This document shows positions 9,725 through 23,500 of a stretch of DNA of 64,000 nucleotides, in pieces (the first letter of the stretch is position 1; each line of letters starts with the position of its first letter). The translations under genes were made by a program, and so were the position numbers. This stretch comes from JAGMES01 sp023128035. Lineage in GTDB: Bacteria; Bacillota; Halanaerobiia; DY22613. The stretch spans positions 1 through 64,000 of the forward strand of contig DAOVRZ010000008.1 of NCBI GenBank assembly GCA_030627905.1, in the 5' to 3' direction. The notes beneath the pieces were generated by a model that saw only the letters and a program-made list of their open reading frames with translations, was not told the origin of the DNA and made no database searches.

Positions 9725-10417
9725 TTACTCTTCTTTACTCACGGCTACTTCATTGTCCACATGTCCTAAAAGCTCTAAATTGTTGATCAACAACCGAAAT
9801 CGACAACCTAGCTGGGTGGCAGCGGCTTTACTCATTTCCATTCTGGACAGATAGATTTCAAAATAATCCATTACCTGACACATAGAAGTATCGAAGTCAA
9901 TATATAAAGAAATATTTTTTTCTATCGGATCAACTTCTATTTTGGTATCTCGTATAGCTAGATTAACACGATCATGGATATCGTTGGAAGTTTTCTTGCC
10001 TACTCTCGTACGATGGGCATCGCTTTTATCAGCAAGAATTAGCGCTGATGTAACTGGACTAACCGCAAACCCTATCTCTTCTTCATGATTTGCAATAGCA
10101 GTCGTAATTGTACAAATTTCTTCAAGGGGTACTCCCATGCGTCTGAGTTCTGTAAATACAATTTGAGCTCCAGAGATTCCATGATGTTTCCTATTGAACA
10201 TATTTCCAATATCGTGAAGATAACCTGTAATAGCACCAAGCTCAACGGTTCGCTCATCATAACCTAATGTTTCTAAGATATATTTAGTTACATATGATAC
10301 ATAATTTACATGGCGAAAACCATGTTCCGTATATCCTCTTGCTGATAAATAACCATGCGCTTCTTCGATCATTAAGTGGAAATCAGGATTATTTTTAACT
10401 TGTTCTAAAGTAAGCAT
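9725..10417 (-). CDS. HD-domain metal-dependent phosphohydrolase
   Basis: A 230-residue protein. The HD superfamily signature is complete: an upstream His in EHGFRHV, the His-Asp pair in GYLHDIGN (about residue 67), a following RKHHGISGA helix, a second His in AIANHEEE, and a downstream Asp in LILADKSD. These residues bind the metals that hydrolyse phosphate mono- or diesters or nucleotides. The C-terminal part (about 140-230) is not diagnostic. It is a single gene read leftward with a GGGAGG RBS before the ATG. The substrate cannot be told from sequence. Confidence 0.85.
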   Translation of the reverse strand: MLTLEQVKNNPDFHLMIEEAHGYLSARGYTEHGFRHVNYVSYVTKYILETLGYDERTVELGAITGYLHDIGNMFNRKHHGISGAQIVFTELRRMGVPLEEICTITTAIANHEEEIGFAVSPVTSALILADKSDAHRTRVGKKTSNDIHDRVNLAIRDTKIEVDPIEKNISLYIDFDTSMCQVMDYFEIYLSRMEMSKAAATQLGCRFRLLINNLELLGHVDNEVAVSKEE

Positions 10418-10596
10418 TTTGTATTCCTCCCTATGTGACTATTTGATATATTTCAATGAATTATTGAGAAATCCTGCTTTTCTTTTTGTTAAACCTCAGG
10501 GAGAAAATTTTTCTTGTTAATTATATTAATAAATTTTAATGTTACAGAAGGAATTATTTATTAAATGTAGAATTTTTCTATTAAGGAGGTGCTTAT

Positions 10597-11298
10597 ATGA
10601 CTGAAAAAGATTTCATCACAAAAAATGAATTGTATGACAGAATCGAAAGTGCTCTTGGTAAAATAAATAACACTATTAATGGAAATTATTTTCAGCTTCC
10701 ATTTATAAAGAAGGATAAAACAAAATTTGATGAGCTAACAAATGAATGTATTGAACTTCAAATCGAGTTATATAAATCTTCAGATGATGCACTTGAACTG
10801 TTAGAACTCAAAAAGAAAGTAGTTAGTTTAGAAAATCAGGTTGAACAAAAAGTAAGGCCTTTAGCTTCTGTACGATTTTTATTAAGCTTTTCTTTAATTT
10901 TGGTATTTGTGATTTTACCTTTGGTTATGCTCTTAAACTCACTTAACTTACCTTTGATGATACAAGAAAGTTTTGATATTGAAGAACTAGATAAAACAAT
11001 AGTTCTAGGAATCGCTGGAGCCTGTGTATATTTTGCTACTTCTTTATTATCAAAATTGGATGATAAAAGTTTAATCAATAAAAGAATATCTGGAACTATT
11101 AAATTTATTCTTAGATTATCCTTAGCAATCGTTGTTCCATTTGTCCTTATTATGATTTTGTTTAATCCAGATGGTACTGTTGGAGAAGTAGCAACTCCTG
11201 AACTATTGAGTTTTGCTTGTGGGTATAGTGTTAAACTTGTTATTGATATTTTAAACAAATTGGTTGAAAAAGGTAGTAAAATTATAGAGGTCATATAA
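10597..11298 (+). CDS. Unknown membrane protein
   Basis: A 233-residue protein I do not recognise. Residues 1-85 are hydrophilic and helical with a likely coiled-coil segment (about 50-85, rich in Leu, Glu and Lys). Four hydrophobic segments follow at about 90-113, 132-150, 167-190 and 200-220, separated by short charged loops. The start follows the RBS AAGGAGGTG. It sits 244 bp upstream of the megasynthase in the same direction, but a terminator and a separate promoter lie between, so it need not belong to that cluster. It has none of the usual features of a transporter or immunity protein. Confidence 0.6.
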   Translation: MTEKDFITKNELYDRIESALGKINNTINGNYFQLPFIKKDKTKFDELTNECIELQIELYKSSDDALELLELKKKVVSLENQVEQKVRPLASVRFLLSFSLILVFVILPLVMLLNSLNLPLMIQESFDIEELDKTIVLGIAGACVYFATSLLSKLDDKSLINKRISGTIKFILRLSLAIVVPFVLIMILFNPDGTVGEVATPELLSFACGYSVKLVIDILNKLVEKGSKIIEVI

Positions 11299-11318
11299 GA
11301 ATACCCCACTTAACTATT

Positions 11319-11360
11319 AACTAACCTTTAGAGAAGTTAAATCTTCTTTGAAGGTTAGTT
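11319..11360 (+). terminator. Rho-independent terminator
   Basis: AACTAACCTT pairs perfectly with AAGGTTAGTT, with an internal AGAAG/CTTCT stem in the loop; TTTTGCTTT follows. It separates the membrane protein gene from the megasynthase promoter. Confidence 0.8.
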
Positions 11361-11443
11361 TTGCTTTATGAAAAATGTTATTTTTGAAAGTATTAACTTT
11401 GTGAGTCGAATCAATATAAAATGTAAAATTAAAGTATTTATAA

Positions 11444-11472
11444 TTGACAATAAAAGCTAATAAATGTATAAT
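11444..11472 (+). promoter_or_regulatory. Sigma-A-type promoter of the NRPS-PKS gene
   Basis: TTGACA (11,444-11,449) and TATAAT (11,467-11,472) are exact consensus hexamers 17 bp apart, 70 bp before the TTG start of the megasynthase. The 20.6-kb gene is thus probably transcribed strongly by the housekeeping sigma factor. No operator palindrome is obvious around it. Confidence 0.8.
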
Positions 11473-11542
11473 TACGATATGTGGTTTTTTAAAATAGGAA
11501 TATTATACAAAAAATAATTAACAAAAAAGGAGGAGTAATATT

Positions 11543-14500
11543 TTGAAAAGACCGATTGAGTTACAAAATTTAGTTCAGATTTTTGAAAACGAAGAAACGC
11601 TTAAGGAAAAGGGAATTCGATTTATAACCTTAGATAGCAAGGAAAGCTTTATTTCTTATAAGCAATTATATAATAATTCATTAGCCATTTTATACTACTT
11701 ACAAAACAAAGGAATCAAGCCAGGTCAGGAATTAGTTTTTCAACTGGAGGATAATTATGATTTTTTACAGGTTTTTTGGGCCAGCCTTTTAGGTGGAATT
11801 ATTCCTGTACCAATCCCTGTTGGCTTAAATGATGAAGCGAAACACAGACTATTTAAAGTGTGGGGAACTCTAAACGATCCTTATCTGATTACAACAGAAA
11901 AGATAATCTCACAGGAAAACTTTTATCAGAAACAAATGAAGGAGAAAATAATATTACTTGACCAATTTGAGAAAGGGAAAGAACAAGGAATTATTTATCA
12001 GTCAAAACCAGATGATATTGCGTATATATTATTTTCTTCTGGTTCTACCGGAAGTCCAAAAGGGGTTTCTTTGACACATGAAAATATTTTAACATATATT
12101 GACTCAATGATTCAAGCATTTAATCTAACTGCTGATGATGAATTCTTAGGCTGGACACCCTTGACACATACTTTGCAGTTGACTGGATGGCATATTGTCC
12201 CAATGTTTGTAACTTGTACACAAAATCAGATGGAGACAAATATGTTTGTTCAAAATCCATTAGCATGGTTAGAAAAAGCTTCTGAACATAAGGCTACAAT
12301 TCTTACATCTCTTAATTTTGCCTATAAACATCTCTTGAAATTTTACAATTCCGAGAATCATCAGGATATGGACTTATCTTTAGTTCGTTTGATTTTGACC
12401 GGTGCTGAACCAATTTCTGTTCAACTATGTAACGAGTTTTTAGATGCCATGGAGAAACATGGACTAAAACGTTATACTATACTTCCAGGTTATGGGATGA
12501 CAGAAGCAAGTTTCCTTGTTAGTTCATCTCTTATTGGGACAAACTTTGTCTCCCAGAGTTTGGATCGTCGTTATCTGACGATTGGTGATAAGGTAAGAGA
12601 AGTGGATTTGGGTGATGAAAATAGTGTTTCTTTTGCTGATGTTGGTTACCAATTCCCTAATGTTTCTATCCGAATTTGTGATAATCAAGGGAATTTAGTT
12701 GATGACAATATAGTTGGTCATATTCAGGTTCGAGGCAAGACTGTTACTCCTGGATATTATAATGCAGAGGAATTAACAACGGATGCGATGACTTCTGATG
12801 GCTGGTTTAAGACAGGTGATATTGGATTTTTAAGTAATGGAAGGCTTACTGCAGTTGATCGTGTAAAAAATATTATTTTTGTTAAAGGTCAAAATTATTA
12901 TCCTTATGATTTAGAACGTATAACTCATGAGGTAGATGGAATCGAGCCAGATCAGATTGGAATCTGTGGTGTAAAGGATGAAAAAGAACATATTGAAAAA
13001 ATTGTTGCATTTGTTCAACATTCAGATTCACTCACAAATTTTATCCTAATAGTTTTAAGTTTAAAAAGATTTTTTAGCAAAAAAACAGGTTTAGAAATTG
13101 CTGAGGTAGTTCCTGTTTTATCTTTGTCTAAAACAGTTAGTGGTAAAATCCAAAGATTTAAATTAGCTATACAATACAAAAATGGTCAATATGATTCTGT
13201 TCTTAAAGAACTAGATCATTTGTTGAATAAAGAGGTTATGAGTAGACACATTGATCTTCCAACCAATGAAATAGAAGAAAAAGTTATCAAGATATGTACC
13301 GAAATATTTAGAACAGAAAGAATTGGAGTTTATGATAATCTAATGGAGTTAGGTCTTAATTCGCTTAAAATGACTTCTTTGATCTTAAGCATACATAAAG
13401 TATTTGATGTTGAATTAACACATAGTCAAATTGTGCAAAATGCAATAGTGAAAAAATTATCAGAATTAATCGAAAAATCAGATAAAAGCATTTATCGAAC
13501 TATTCAAATAGTAGAAGAGAATGAATCGAGTAAGTATCTAGTTTCATCAGCACAAAAGAGAATCTTTGCTTTAAATCAACTTAATCAAGATAGTACCAGT
13601 TACAATATTTCTTATATGATGGTTATAGAAGGAATGTTGGATGTCGAACGTTTAAAAAACGTATGTGATAAAATTGTCGAGAGACATGATTCGCTTAGAA
13701 CATCATTTGAATTGCTTGATGGTCAACCAATATCGCATGTGCACAAAAATGTTAACTTTAAAGTAGAAGAATGGGAAGTAGAAGAGAATGAATTAGAAAA
13801 GGTAGCTACTCAATTTGTACGACCATTTGATTTAAGTAAGGCTCCATTATTTAGAGTTGGATTAGCAAAATATGCAGATAAGAAATACTTACTTATGTTT
13901 GATATGTACCATATTATCTCTGATGGAAGATCACTGGAGATTTTAATAGAGGAACTGATTCAGTTGTATAGTATGAATGATTTACCAGATGTAAAGATAC
14001 AGTATAAGGATTATACAATGTGGGAGAAAAAATTCATTACTTCAAGTAGTTATAAAAAGCAGGAAGAGTATTGGTTAAATAACTTCACAGGAGAAATCCC
14101 GGTACTGAATATGCCAATAGATTATGTTGAAGGAGCAACTAATGGTGCAGGGCGTCCAGCAGTAATAACCTATAAAGGAGATCAACTAAACTTTGAAATA
14201 GGAGAAGAGTTCACAGCAAAATTAAATAGTTTAGCTAAAAAGAATGGTGCGACGTTGTATATGGTGTTATTGGCTGCCTATAGTATCCTATTGTCAAAAT
14301 ACAGTGGACAGGAAGATATAATTGTTGGTTCCCCAATAGCAGGTAGACGTCATCAAGATTTAGAAAATATCATTGGTATGTTTGTTAATACATTGGCGAT
14401 AAGAAACTTTCCAGTAGCAGAAAAAACATTTATAGAATTTTTAGTTGAGGTTAAAGATAGAGCATTAAAGGCTTATGAAAATCAAGATTATCAATTTGAA

Positions 14501-17500
14501 ATGTTGGTCGAAAAACTTAATCTTGAGAGAAATTTGAGTAGGAATCCACTTTTTGATATGATGTTTGTACTACAAAATATAGATCAAAAGGATATAGTAA
14601 TTAATGATTTGCGGTTTAGACCAGTGGACTTTAAGAAAAATACCGCAAAGTTTGATATAGAACTTTCTGCATTTAAGAGAGATGGAGGACTTAGTTTTAA
14701 CTTAGAATATAGTACAGAACTCTTTAAACACGAAACCATGGAACGCTTTAGTAAGCATTTTATTGAGATTGTTACAGGAATTATTGAAAATTCTGAGGTA
14801 AAGATTGCAGAATTAGATATGATCTCTAATGAAGAGAAAGAACAAATTTTATTTAAATTTAACGATACAGATAAAGATTTTCCAGGATCAAAAACAATTT
14901 ATCAACTTTTTGAGGAACAGGTTGAAAGAACACCTGAGCAGATTGCGGCAATTTTTAATGATGAGTATTTAACATATCAAGAGTTAAATCAGAAAGCCAA
15001 TCAATTGGCCAGAGTTTTGCGTACTAAAGGTGTTAAAAATGATTATGTGGTTGGAATAATGTTACACCGTTCATTAGAAATGATCATAGGAATATTTGCA
15101 ATTATGAAAGCTGGAGGAGCATATTTGCCGATTGCTCCAAAGTATCCAACAGAACGGATAGAGTTTATGTTAGAAGATAGTAATCAAAGAGTCCTCTTGA
15201 CTAAAGGGAATTATAACGTAGATTTTAAATGCGATGGAGAAATACTCGATTTATCAGATGAAACTCTTTATTTAAGTGATATAGATAACTTGCCAATGAT
15301 AAATGGTGTCAATGATCTGGCTTATGTAATCTATACTTCTGGTTCAACAGGTAAGCCGAAAGGGGTAATGATTGAGCATCAAGCTGTAGTGAACAGGATT
15401 ACTTGGGAGCAAAGAAAATATCCTATAACCTCTGTTGATACAATCTTACAAAAAACACCATTTACCTTTGACGTATCGGTTTGGGAACTTTTCTGGTGGT
15501 CGATAGCAGGAGCAAGAGTTTGTTTTCTTAAACAAGATGGAGAAAAAGAACCAGAAACAATAGTTGAAGCAATTGACAAGTATCAGATTACTATAATGCA
15601 TTTTGTTCCATCTATGTTAACTGCATTTTTAAACTACATCGAAAACTTCCCAGATAAAATAGATAAAATAAGTAGCTTAAGAAAGGTTTTTGCTAGTGGT
15701 GAAGCATTAAAACCAACACAGGTTAAGAATTTTAATCATCTTTTAAATAAAGCAAATAAAACAAAATTGTATAATTTATATGGGCCAACAGAGGCAACTG
15801 TAGAGGTTTCCTATTTTGAATGTTTACCTGAAAAGAATTTAGATATCATACCGATTGGTAAACCAATTGATAATATCCAACTTTATATTTTAAATAAGGA
15901 AAATAAATTGCAACCGATTGGTGTTTGTGGAGAACTTCATATCGGTGGGATAGGTCTGGCTCGTGGTTATTTAAATAGAGATAAATTAACCAGAGAAAAA
16001 TTTATCCCTAGCCCTTTCAATCATGGTAGAAGAATCTATAAAACTGGGGACTTAGCTCGCTGGTTACCTGATGGAAATATCGAATATTTAGGAAGAATTG
16101 ATCATCAGGTCAAAGTTAGAGGATTAAGAATTGAATTAGGTGAAATTGAGGCTAAATTATTGGAGCATGAGGACGTAAACGAGACTGTAGTTTTAGTAAA
16201 AGAAAACAGTGGAGATCAATTTATAGCTGCATATTTTACAGCGGAAAAAGAATTATCTAATAAAGAGCTTCAAGAGTATCTTTTAAAGAGTTTGCCAGAT
16301 TATATGGTTCCATCTTATTTTGTGAAATTAGATTCTATTCCTCTAACTTCGAATGGCAAAGCAAATAGAAAAGCATTATTAGATATTGAAATAAACACAA
16401 ATATTTCTACAGAGTATGTAGCACCTACTACTGAAGCCGAAGAAAAATTGGTAGCAATTTTTTCAGAGGTATTATCTATAGAAAAGCTTGGTATCCATGA
16501 CAATTTCTTTAAACTAGGAGGTCATTCCTTAAAGGCGATTGAACTGATTTCAAAAATATATAAAGAATTTAATGTATCACTGCAGGTAAAAGAAATTTTT
16601 AGTAGCCCAACGGCTCACCAGCTTGTTCAATATTTTTCTGAGAGAGAAGAAGAATTATATTTACCGATTGAGCGGGTAAAGGATAAAGATTATTATCCTG
16701 CATCTTCTGCGCAAAGACGGATCTTTGCTTTAAGGCAGTTAGATGATGGTATTACATATAATATGCCATTGATAAAGATAATTAAAGGTGATCTAAATCA
16801 GAACAATTTTAAAAGAGCTGTAGAAGAGGTTATAAAAAGGCATGATTCTTTCTGGATGTCATTTGATTTAATGAATGGCGAAATAGTTCAAAGGCTTCAA
16901 AAAGATGCTGAATTTGAAGTTGGCGAGTTTGAAGTGAGTGAAGATCAGATTGAGAAGATAGTTTCAGAATTTGTTAGACCGTTTGATTTAAGTAAACCTC
17001 CTTTAGTGAGAGCTAATCTTATCAAATGTGCTGATAAGTATATATTTATGCTTGATATGTATCATATTATTTCAGATGGCAAGTCACTCCAAATATTTAT
17101 TGATGAATTGATAGATGTATATTGTGGAAAAGAGTTAGCAAAATTAGATATTCAGTATGAAGATTATGCAGTCTGGCAGGAGAATTTTTTGACCACAGAA
17201 TTATATAAAAAACAGGAGCAACATTGGTTGGAGGCTTTTGCTGATGAGATACCGGCTTTAGCTATGTCCACTGATTTCCCTAGACCGAAAGAAATGAGTT
17301 TTGAAGGTGAAATTTATCGTTTTGGATTAAATACAGAACTGGATGATCAATTATATGCGTTGACGAAAGAGAACGGTATAAGTTTATTTATGGTGCTGAT
17401 GGCACTATATAATATTCTTCTGATGAAATACACATCTCAGGAAGATATAGTAGTAGGTACTGTTACAGCTGGTAGAAATCATCCTGAACTACAAAATATC

Positions 17501-20500
17501 ATAGGTATGTTCGTTAATACACTGGCAGTTAGGACTAAGCTATCAGGAGATAATAAGTTTATAGAGTTCTTAGAAGAGGTAAAGAAAAATCTATTAACTA
17601 TCTATGAAAATCAGGATTATCAATTTGATATGTTAGTAGAGAAACTGGGATTGAAGAGGGATTTTAGCCGAAATCCTTTGTTTGATACCATGTTTGCTTT
17701 TGAAGAGAGAGGAAATTCAATTAGTAATTTTGAGAATATTACATTAGTTCCTTATGAATTGAAGAATTATAAGGTAGCTAAATTTGATCTTTCTTTAATT
17801 GCTGTTGAAGTCGAAGATGGTCTGATTTTTGAGTTAGAATACAATACAGGTTTATTTAAAAAAGAAACTATTGAAAGATTAGCATCCCATTTTTCGAATA
17901 TTATTAAAGAGATTGTTGCAAATCCTGAAATTTTGATTTCAGATATTGAAGTGATTTCTGAAAAAGAAAAACACCGACTGTTATTTGAGAATAATGATAC
18001 TAAGACAAGTTATCCTCTTGAGTACACAATTCATCAGCTATTCGAAGAACAGGTTTCAATAACTCCTGATGAGGTTGCTGTTATTTTTGAAGATAAGAGG
18101 TTGACTTATTTAGAGTTAAGCCAGAAAGTAAATCAGTTAGCCAGAGTATTAAGGAATAAAGGTGTTGATAGTGATCAGATCGTCGGAATTATGGTTGAAA
18201 AGTCTCTGAAAATGGTAATTGGAATTATGGGTATTTTAAAAGCAGGTGGTGCTTATCTACCACTTGATCCAATGTATCCAAAAGAGAGAATCAGTTATAT
18301 ATTGAAAGATAGTGATATTCAGATCTTCTTAACACAGTTTCAATTTTGTGATCAGATGGAATGGGATGGTGAAATTGTCGATTTAGAAGATGAGCGAATT
18401 TATCAGGGCCAGCCCCTAATCAAAAACATAAATCACCCTAATGATCTTGCCTATATATTATACACATCAGGTTCAACTGGATTACCCAAAGGGGTTATGG
18501 TTGAACATCAGAGTGTGGTAAATCTGGTCACCTGGTATAAAATTAAGTATAATCTAAAGGAAAATCGAAATGTATTACAGTTGACAAATTATATATTTGA
18601 TCCAAGTGTAGAACAGATATTTGGTACGTTGCTTTCTGGTGGAAGACTTTATCTGGCTAAAAAAGATCTGATGAGCAATAAAGATCTGTTTATTAAGTAT
18701 ATCGAAGAAAATCAGATAAATATTGTTGACTTTATTCCGAGTGTATTAAATGAATTGCTGATTGAAAATCCAAAAGTTGATAGTATTAGCGCAATAATTT
18801 GTGGTGGTGAAAGACTTGATGATTCACTCAAAGATAAAATTATCGCAAAAGGTTATCAGCTCTATAACCACTATGGTCCAACAGAGACTACGGTTGATGC
18901 GACAGTTGCAGAATGTAGTGAAGGAAAAACTGTAATCGGAAAACCGATTGCGAATACGCAGTGTTATATTGTTGATAAATATAACAACTTATTGCCTGTA
19001 GATGTTGTGGGAGAATTGTGTATTTCCGGTGTTGGACTTGCACGTGGTTATTTAAACAGACCAAAATTAACAGAAGCGAAATTTGTCCCGAACGTGTTTT
19101 GGCATAATCCTTTAATTAACGGAGAAAGAATGTATAAGACAGGCGATCTTGCTAGATGGTTGCCAGATGGAAATATTGAATTTTTGGGTAGGGTCGATAA
19201 TCAAGTCAAAATTAGAGGTTTTAGAATCGAATTAGGCGAGATTGAGAATCATTTATTAAAGCATCAACAAGTGAAAGAAGTCGCTGTTATTGATAAGACA
19301 AGAACAGATGGTACCAAATATCTCTGTGCTTATATCGTTTCTAAAAAAGAAATGTCTGTAATTGAATTAAGAGAATTTTTGGGTAGAGACTTACCTGAGT
19401 ATATGATTCCATTCCATTTTGTAAGTTTAGAGAGTATGCCATTCACCTCAAATGGAAAAATTGATCGCAAAGCATTACCTGAAGTTGAAGATAATATTCA
19501 CTTAGGAGAAAATTTTGTTGAACCTGTAAATGAAACCGAAGAAAGGCTTGCAAAAATCTGGGCAAAAGTATTGGGAATTGAAAAAATTGGTGTTACGAAT
19601 AAGTTCTTTGAGGTTGGTGGAGATTCAATAAAAATTATTCGCTTAAATAGTCTGATCAATCAGGAATTTAATTCGGAATTGAATGTTACAGATTTATTTA
19701 ACTATAGTACGATTCGTCAGATTGCCAAATTTTTTAGCACAGATCATTCTAAGAGAGAAGAAATGTATTTGAAACGATTAAGAAGTAAAAATACAAAGAA
19801 AAATATTTCCGATAAACATATTGATATTGCAGTTGTTGGAATGTCAGGACGTTTTCCTGGTGCGAATGATTTAGATGAATTCTGGAGAAATTTAAGTTTT
19901 GGACAAGAATGGGTGCGTGACTTACCTAAGAGTAGAATAACTGAGTTAGAAGATATGATGGGTGACTTTGGAAGAAAAGAGTTTGGCAAGGCTGGATACT
20001 TAGATAATGTCACACTATTTGAACCTGAGATTTTTGCATTAAGTCGTGAAGAGAGTAAATTTATTGATCCACAACAGAGATTACTTCTGGAATTAGTTGA
20101 GGAAGCTATCTTAGATGCTGGTTATAATCCAGAAAAATTAGCAGGAGAAAAGATGGGAGTATTGGTTGCTGAATCGGAAAATGAGTACACAAGAACCTTC
20201 AAAACTATTTCGCCAATGGCTTTTATAAACATCCCATCCGTTACAGGTGCAGGTCGGATTTCTTATTTTTATAATTTCACGGGGCCAGCAGTAAATGTCG
20301 GCACTGCATGTTCATCAGCTTTAGTTGCATTATATTATGCTTGCCAGAGTTTGATCTTAAATGAAGTTGATGCAACACTTGTAGGTGGTGTTAATTTAAA
20401 TATCTTCCCAATCATTCGTGATGATCAGGAAAAAGTACCGATTTTATCAATAAATCAACAAGTACGTGCTTTTGATAAAGATGCAGATGGTACACTAGCT

Positions 20501-23500
20501 GGTGAAGGTGGAGGAGTACTGTTCATAAAAACTCTTGATAGCGCATTAGAGGATGGAGATTCAATTTATGCCATTATCAAAGGATGGGCTATTAATAATG
20601 ATGGTAATCGCTCTAATGGTATGAGTTCTCCAAGTGAAGAAGGCCAGGCAGATGTAGTATTAACAGCAATTGAAAAAGCAGAAATTGATCCTTTATCACT
20701 TTCATATATTGAAACCCATGGAACTGGAACGAAAATTGGTGATCCAATTGAATTCGCAGGCTTAAATAAGGCCTTCAATAGCCTGGGATATAAAAGGCAA
20801 ACTCTTGGTATCGGTTCATTAAAAACTAACATTGGACATCTTGATGGTGCCTCAGGGATTGCGAGTATGATCAAGACAATTTTAGCATTAAAAAACAGGA
20901 AGATTCCTGCCTCATTGAATTTTGACGAACCGAATCCTTTAATTAAATTTGAAAATTCATCAATCTATATCAATGATAGATTAACTGATTGGGAATCAGA
21001 TACGGTCAGAAGAGCTGGAGTAACCTCTTTGGGTTTAATTGGAACAAATGCTCATATAGTTATCGAAGAGGTTCTCGAAAAATCTACTGTACTAAAAACA
21101 GAATCAGATGAACAATATTTAGATATCGTTCAATTATCAGCCCGAACTGCATATTCGTTGGAGCTGATGGTCAAAAAACTTAATAAATACTTAAGAAAGC
21201 ATCCAACTTTGACTCTTGATGACATCGCATATACCTTAAATAATGGACGGAGGAGTTATAAACATAAGTTTGTAACGATAGCAGAAAATACAGAAGATCT
21301 GATTAAAATATTGGATTCCTTTAATACTCAAAAATTAAAAGATGGAGAGAAATATTGGGTTTATCAGCAACCAAAGAAGACTAAACTAAGTCACGCTGCT
21401 TTTGTTATACCTGATTTTGTAGATGAAGCTTTAGAGATATATCAGGGATTAAATAGTGAACCAGTCTTTAAAAAGCACTATGATGAATATTTACAGAGTT
21501 TGTTGGATAAAGATTTGCATGATGTAGATATAAAAGATCCTAAGATTCAATTTACTATTAGTATGATTGCCTATGCCAAAATGTTGGAAACATATGCTGG
21601 CAAACCTGATGAAATATTTGGTTTTGGTCTAGGAAAGATTGTTTCAGATTTCTTATCAGAGAAGATATCTTTCACAGAATGTATAGCCAAAGTTAGAAAC
21701 AATAACGAAAATAGATTTATATTAAAAGAAAATAATTTGCGTGAATTGGAGAGCGTTGTTATCGGTAGGGGAGTTAACTTACTGGCAGTCTTTTCTTTAA
21801 ATCAGAGATTATCGAACGTGTTTGCTGATTTTTTTAGAAAAGAAAGACCTACACTTCTTTTATTAGAACCGAAAGTAGATATTTTTTACGCTGCGATTTT
21901 AGAAATGATGAAGAAGGGGTTGGAGATTAACTGGCAAGCTGTTTATAGAACTCAAAAGAGAAGACGGCTTAACTTACCTGGATATGTATTTGACCGAAGA
22001 AGTTATTACTTACAAACAGAGACCAATCTATTTGATGCTGAAATTAAATCGGAGTTTTATAATGCGCATGTTAGCAAAGATTTGATTCAAGACCATTTAC
22101 TTTCAATGTTACGAGATCTGCATATAGGCGAAAATTTCGAATTGACAGATAACTTAAGTGAATTGGAACTGGATTCAGTTGATATTTTGCAGTTTGTTGG
22201 CAAAGTAAAAAAGGCATATGGTATAGATGTTCCGATGAAGTTATTCTTTGAACAACTAAAAGTTGGAGAATTATTTAACATTATTGAAGCGTCAACTAAA
22301 GACTCAAAAGAGGAAAATCTGATTTTAATTCAACCACTTAAAGAATCTGCATATACGAGTACGTATCCGATTACTTCAGCACAAAAACGATTATTGGTCA
22401 TAAATGGTTTTGATAAAGATTCGATAAGTTACAATATCTATGGAGGTATAGTAATTGAGGGTGAACTTGATCTAGAACGTTTTGAAAGAGCGATAAAAGG
22501 ATTGGTACAGCGGCATGAAAGTTTTAGAACATCCTTTACCATAAGTAATGGCGAACCTGCACAAAAAATTCACCAAAATCTTGACTTTCAGATTGAATAT
22601 ATTCAAACAGAAGGTAAATATTTAGAAAAGACTGTAGACCAGTTTTTTACACCATTTGATTTAAGTGAAGCTCCTTTATTACGAGTAGGACTTGTAGAAT
22701 ATGATAAGAAATATCTTTTCCTCTTTAATATGCATCATATAATCTCAGATGGAACTTCGATGATAATTTTCTTTAATGAATTTCAAATGTTATATCAAGG
22801 TGAACAATTAGAAGAGTTAAGAGTTCAGTATAAAGACTTTGCAGTTTGGCAAAATGAATATCTCAATTCAGAGCAAGTAAAAAAACAGGAAGCATATTGG
22901 TTGGATACATTTGCAGGTGAGAACGCGATTTCAGTACTCAATCTGATGACAGATTATTCAAGACCATTAAAACGGGATTATAAAGGAAAATCAGTACATT
23001 TTGAATTAAGTGAAGAATTATCAGTTAGTTTAAAAGAGTTCGTCAATGTGAACAATGTAACACTTTATATGGTACTTTTAGCGGCTTTGAATGTTTTACT
23101 ACACAAATATACAGATCAAGAAGACATTATTATAGGTTCTCCAATAACAGGAAGACGCCATGCGGATTTGGAAAAAATTATTGGCATGTTTGTTAACACT
23201 CTGGCAATGAGAAATGCTCCTGTTGCTGAAAAAACTTTTATTCAATTCTTAGCTGAAGTAAAGGAAAATGCTTTGAGAGCGTTTGATAATCAAGATTATC
23301 AGTTTGAAAAGCTGGTCACAAAACTGAATTTGGAGAGAGACTTAAGTCGGAATCCTCTGTTTGATATTATGTTTGTTTTACAAAATGATGGTAATGTCGG
23401 ATTTGAAATGGATGATTTGAAGTGTAGTCTGTATGAGTTCGAAAGCAATATTGCACAATTTGATATAACATTCGAAGGAGTGGAAATACAGGATCGACTG

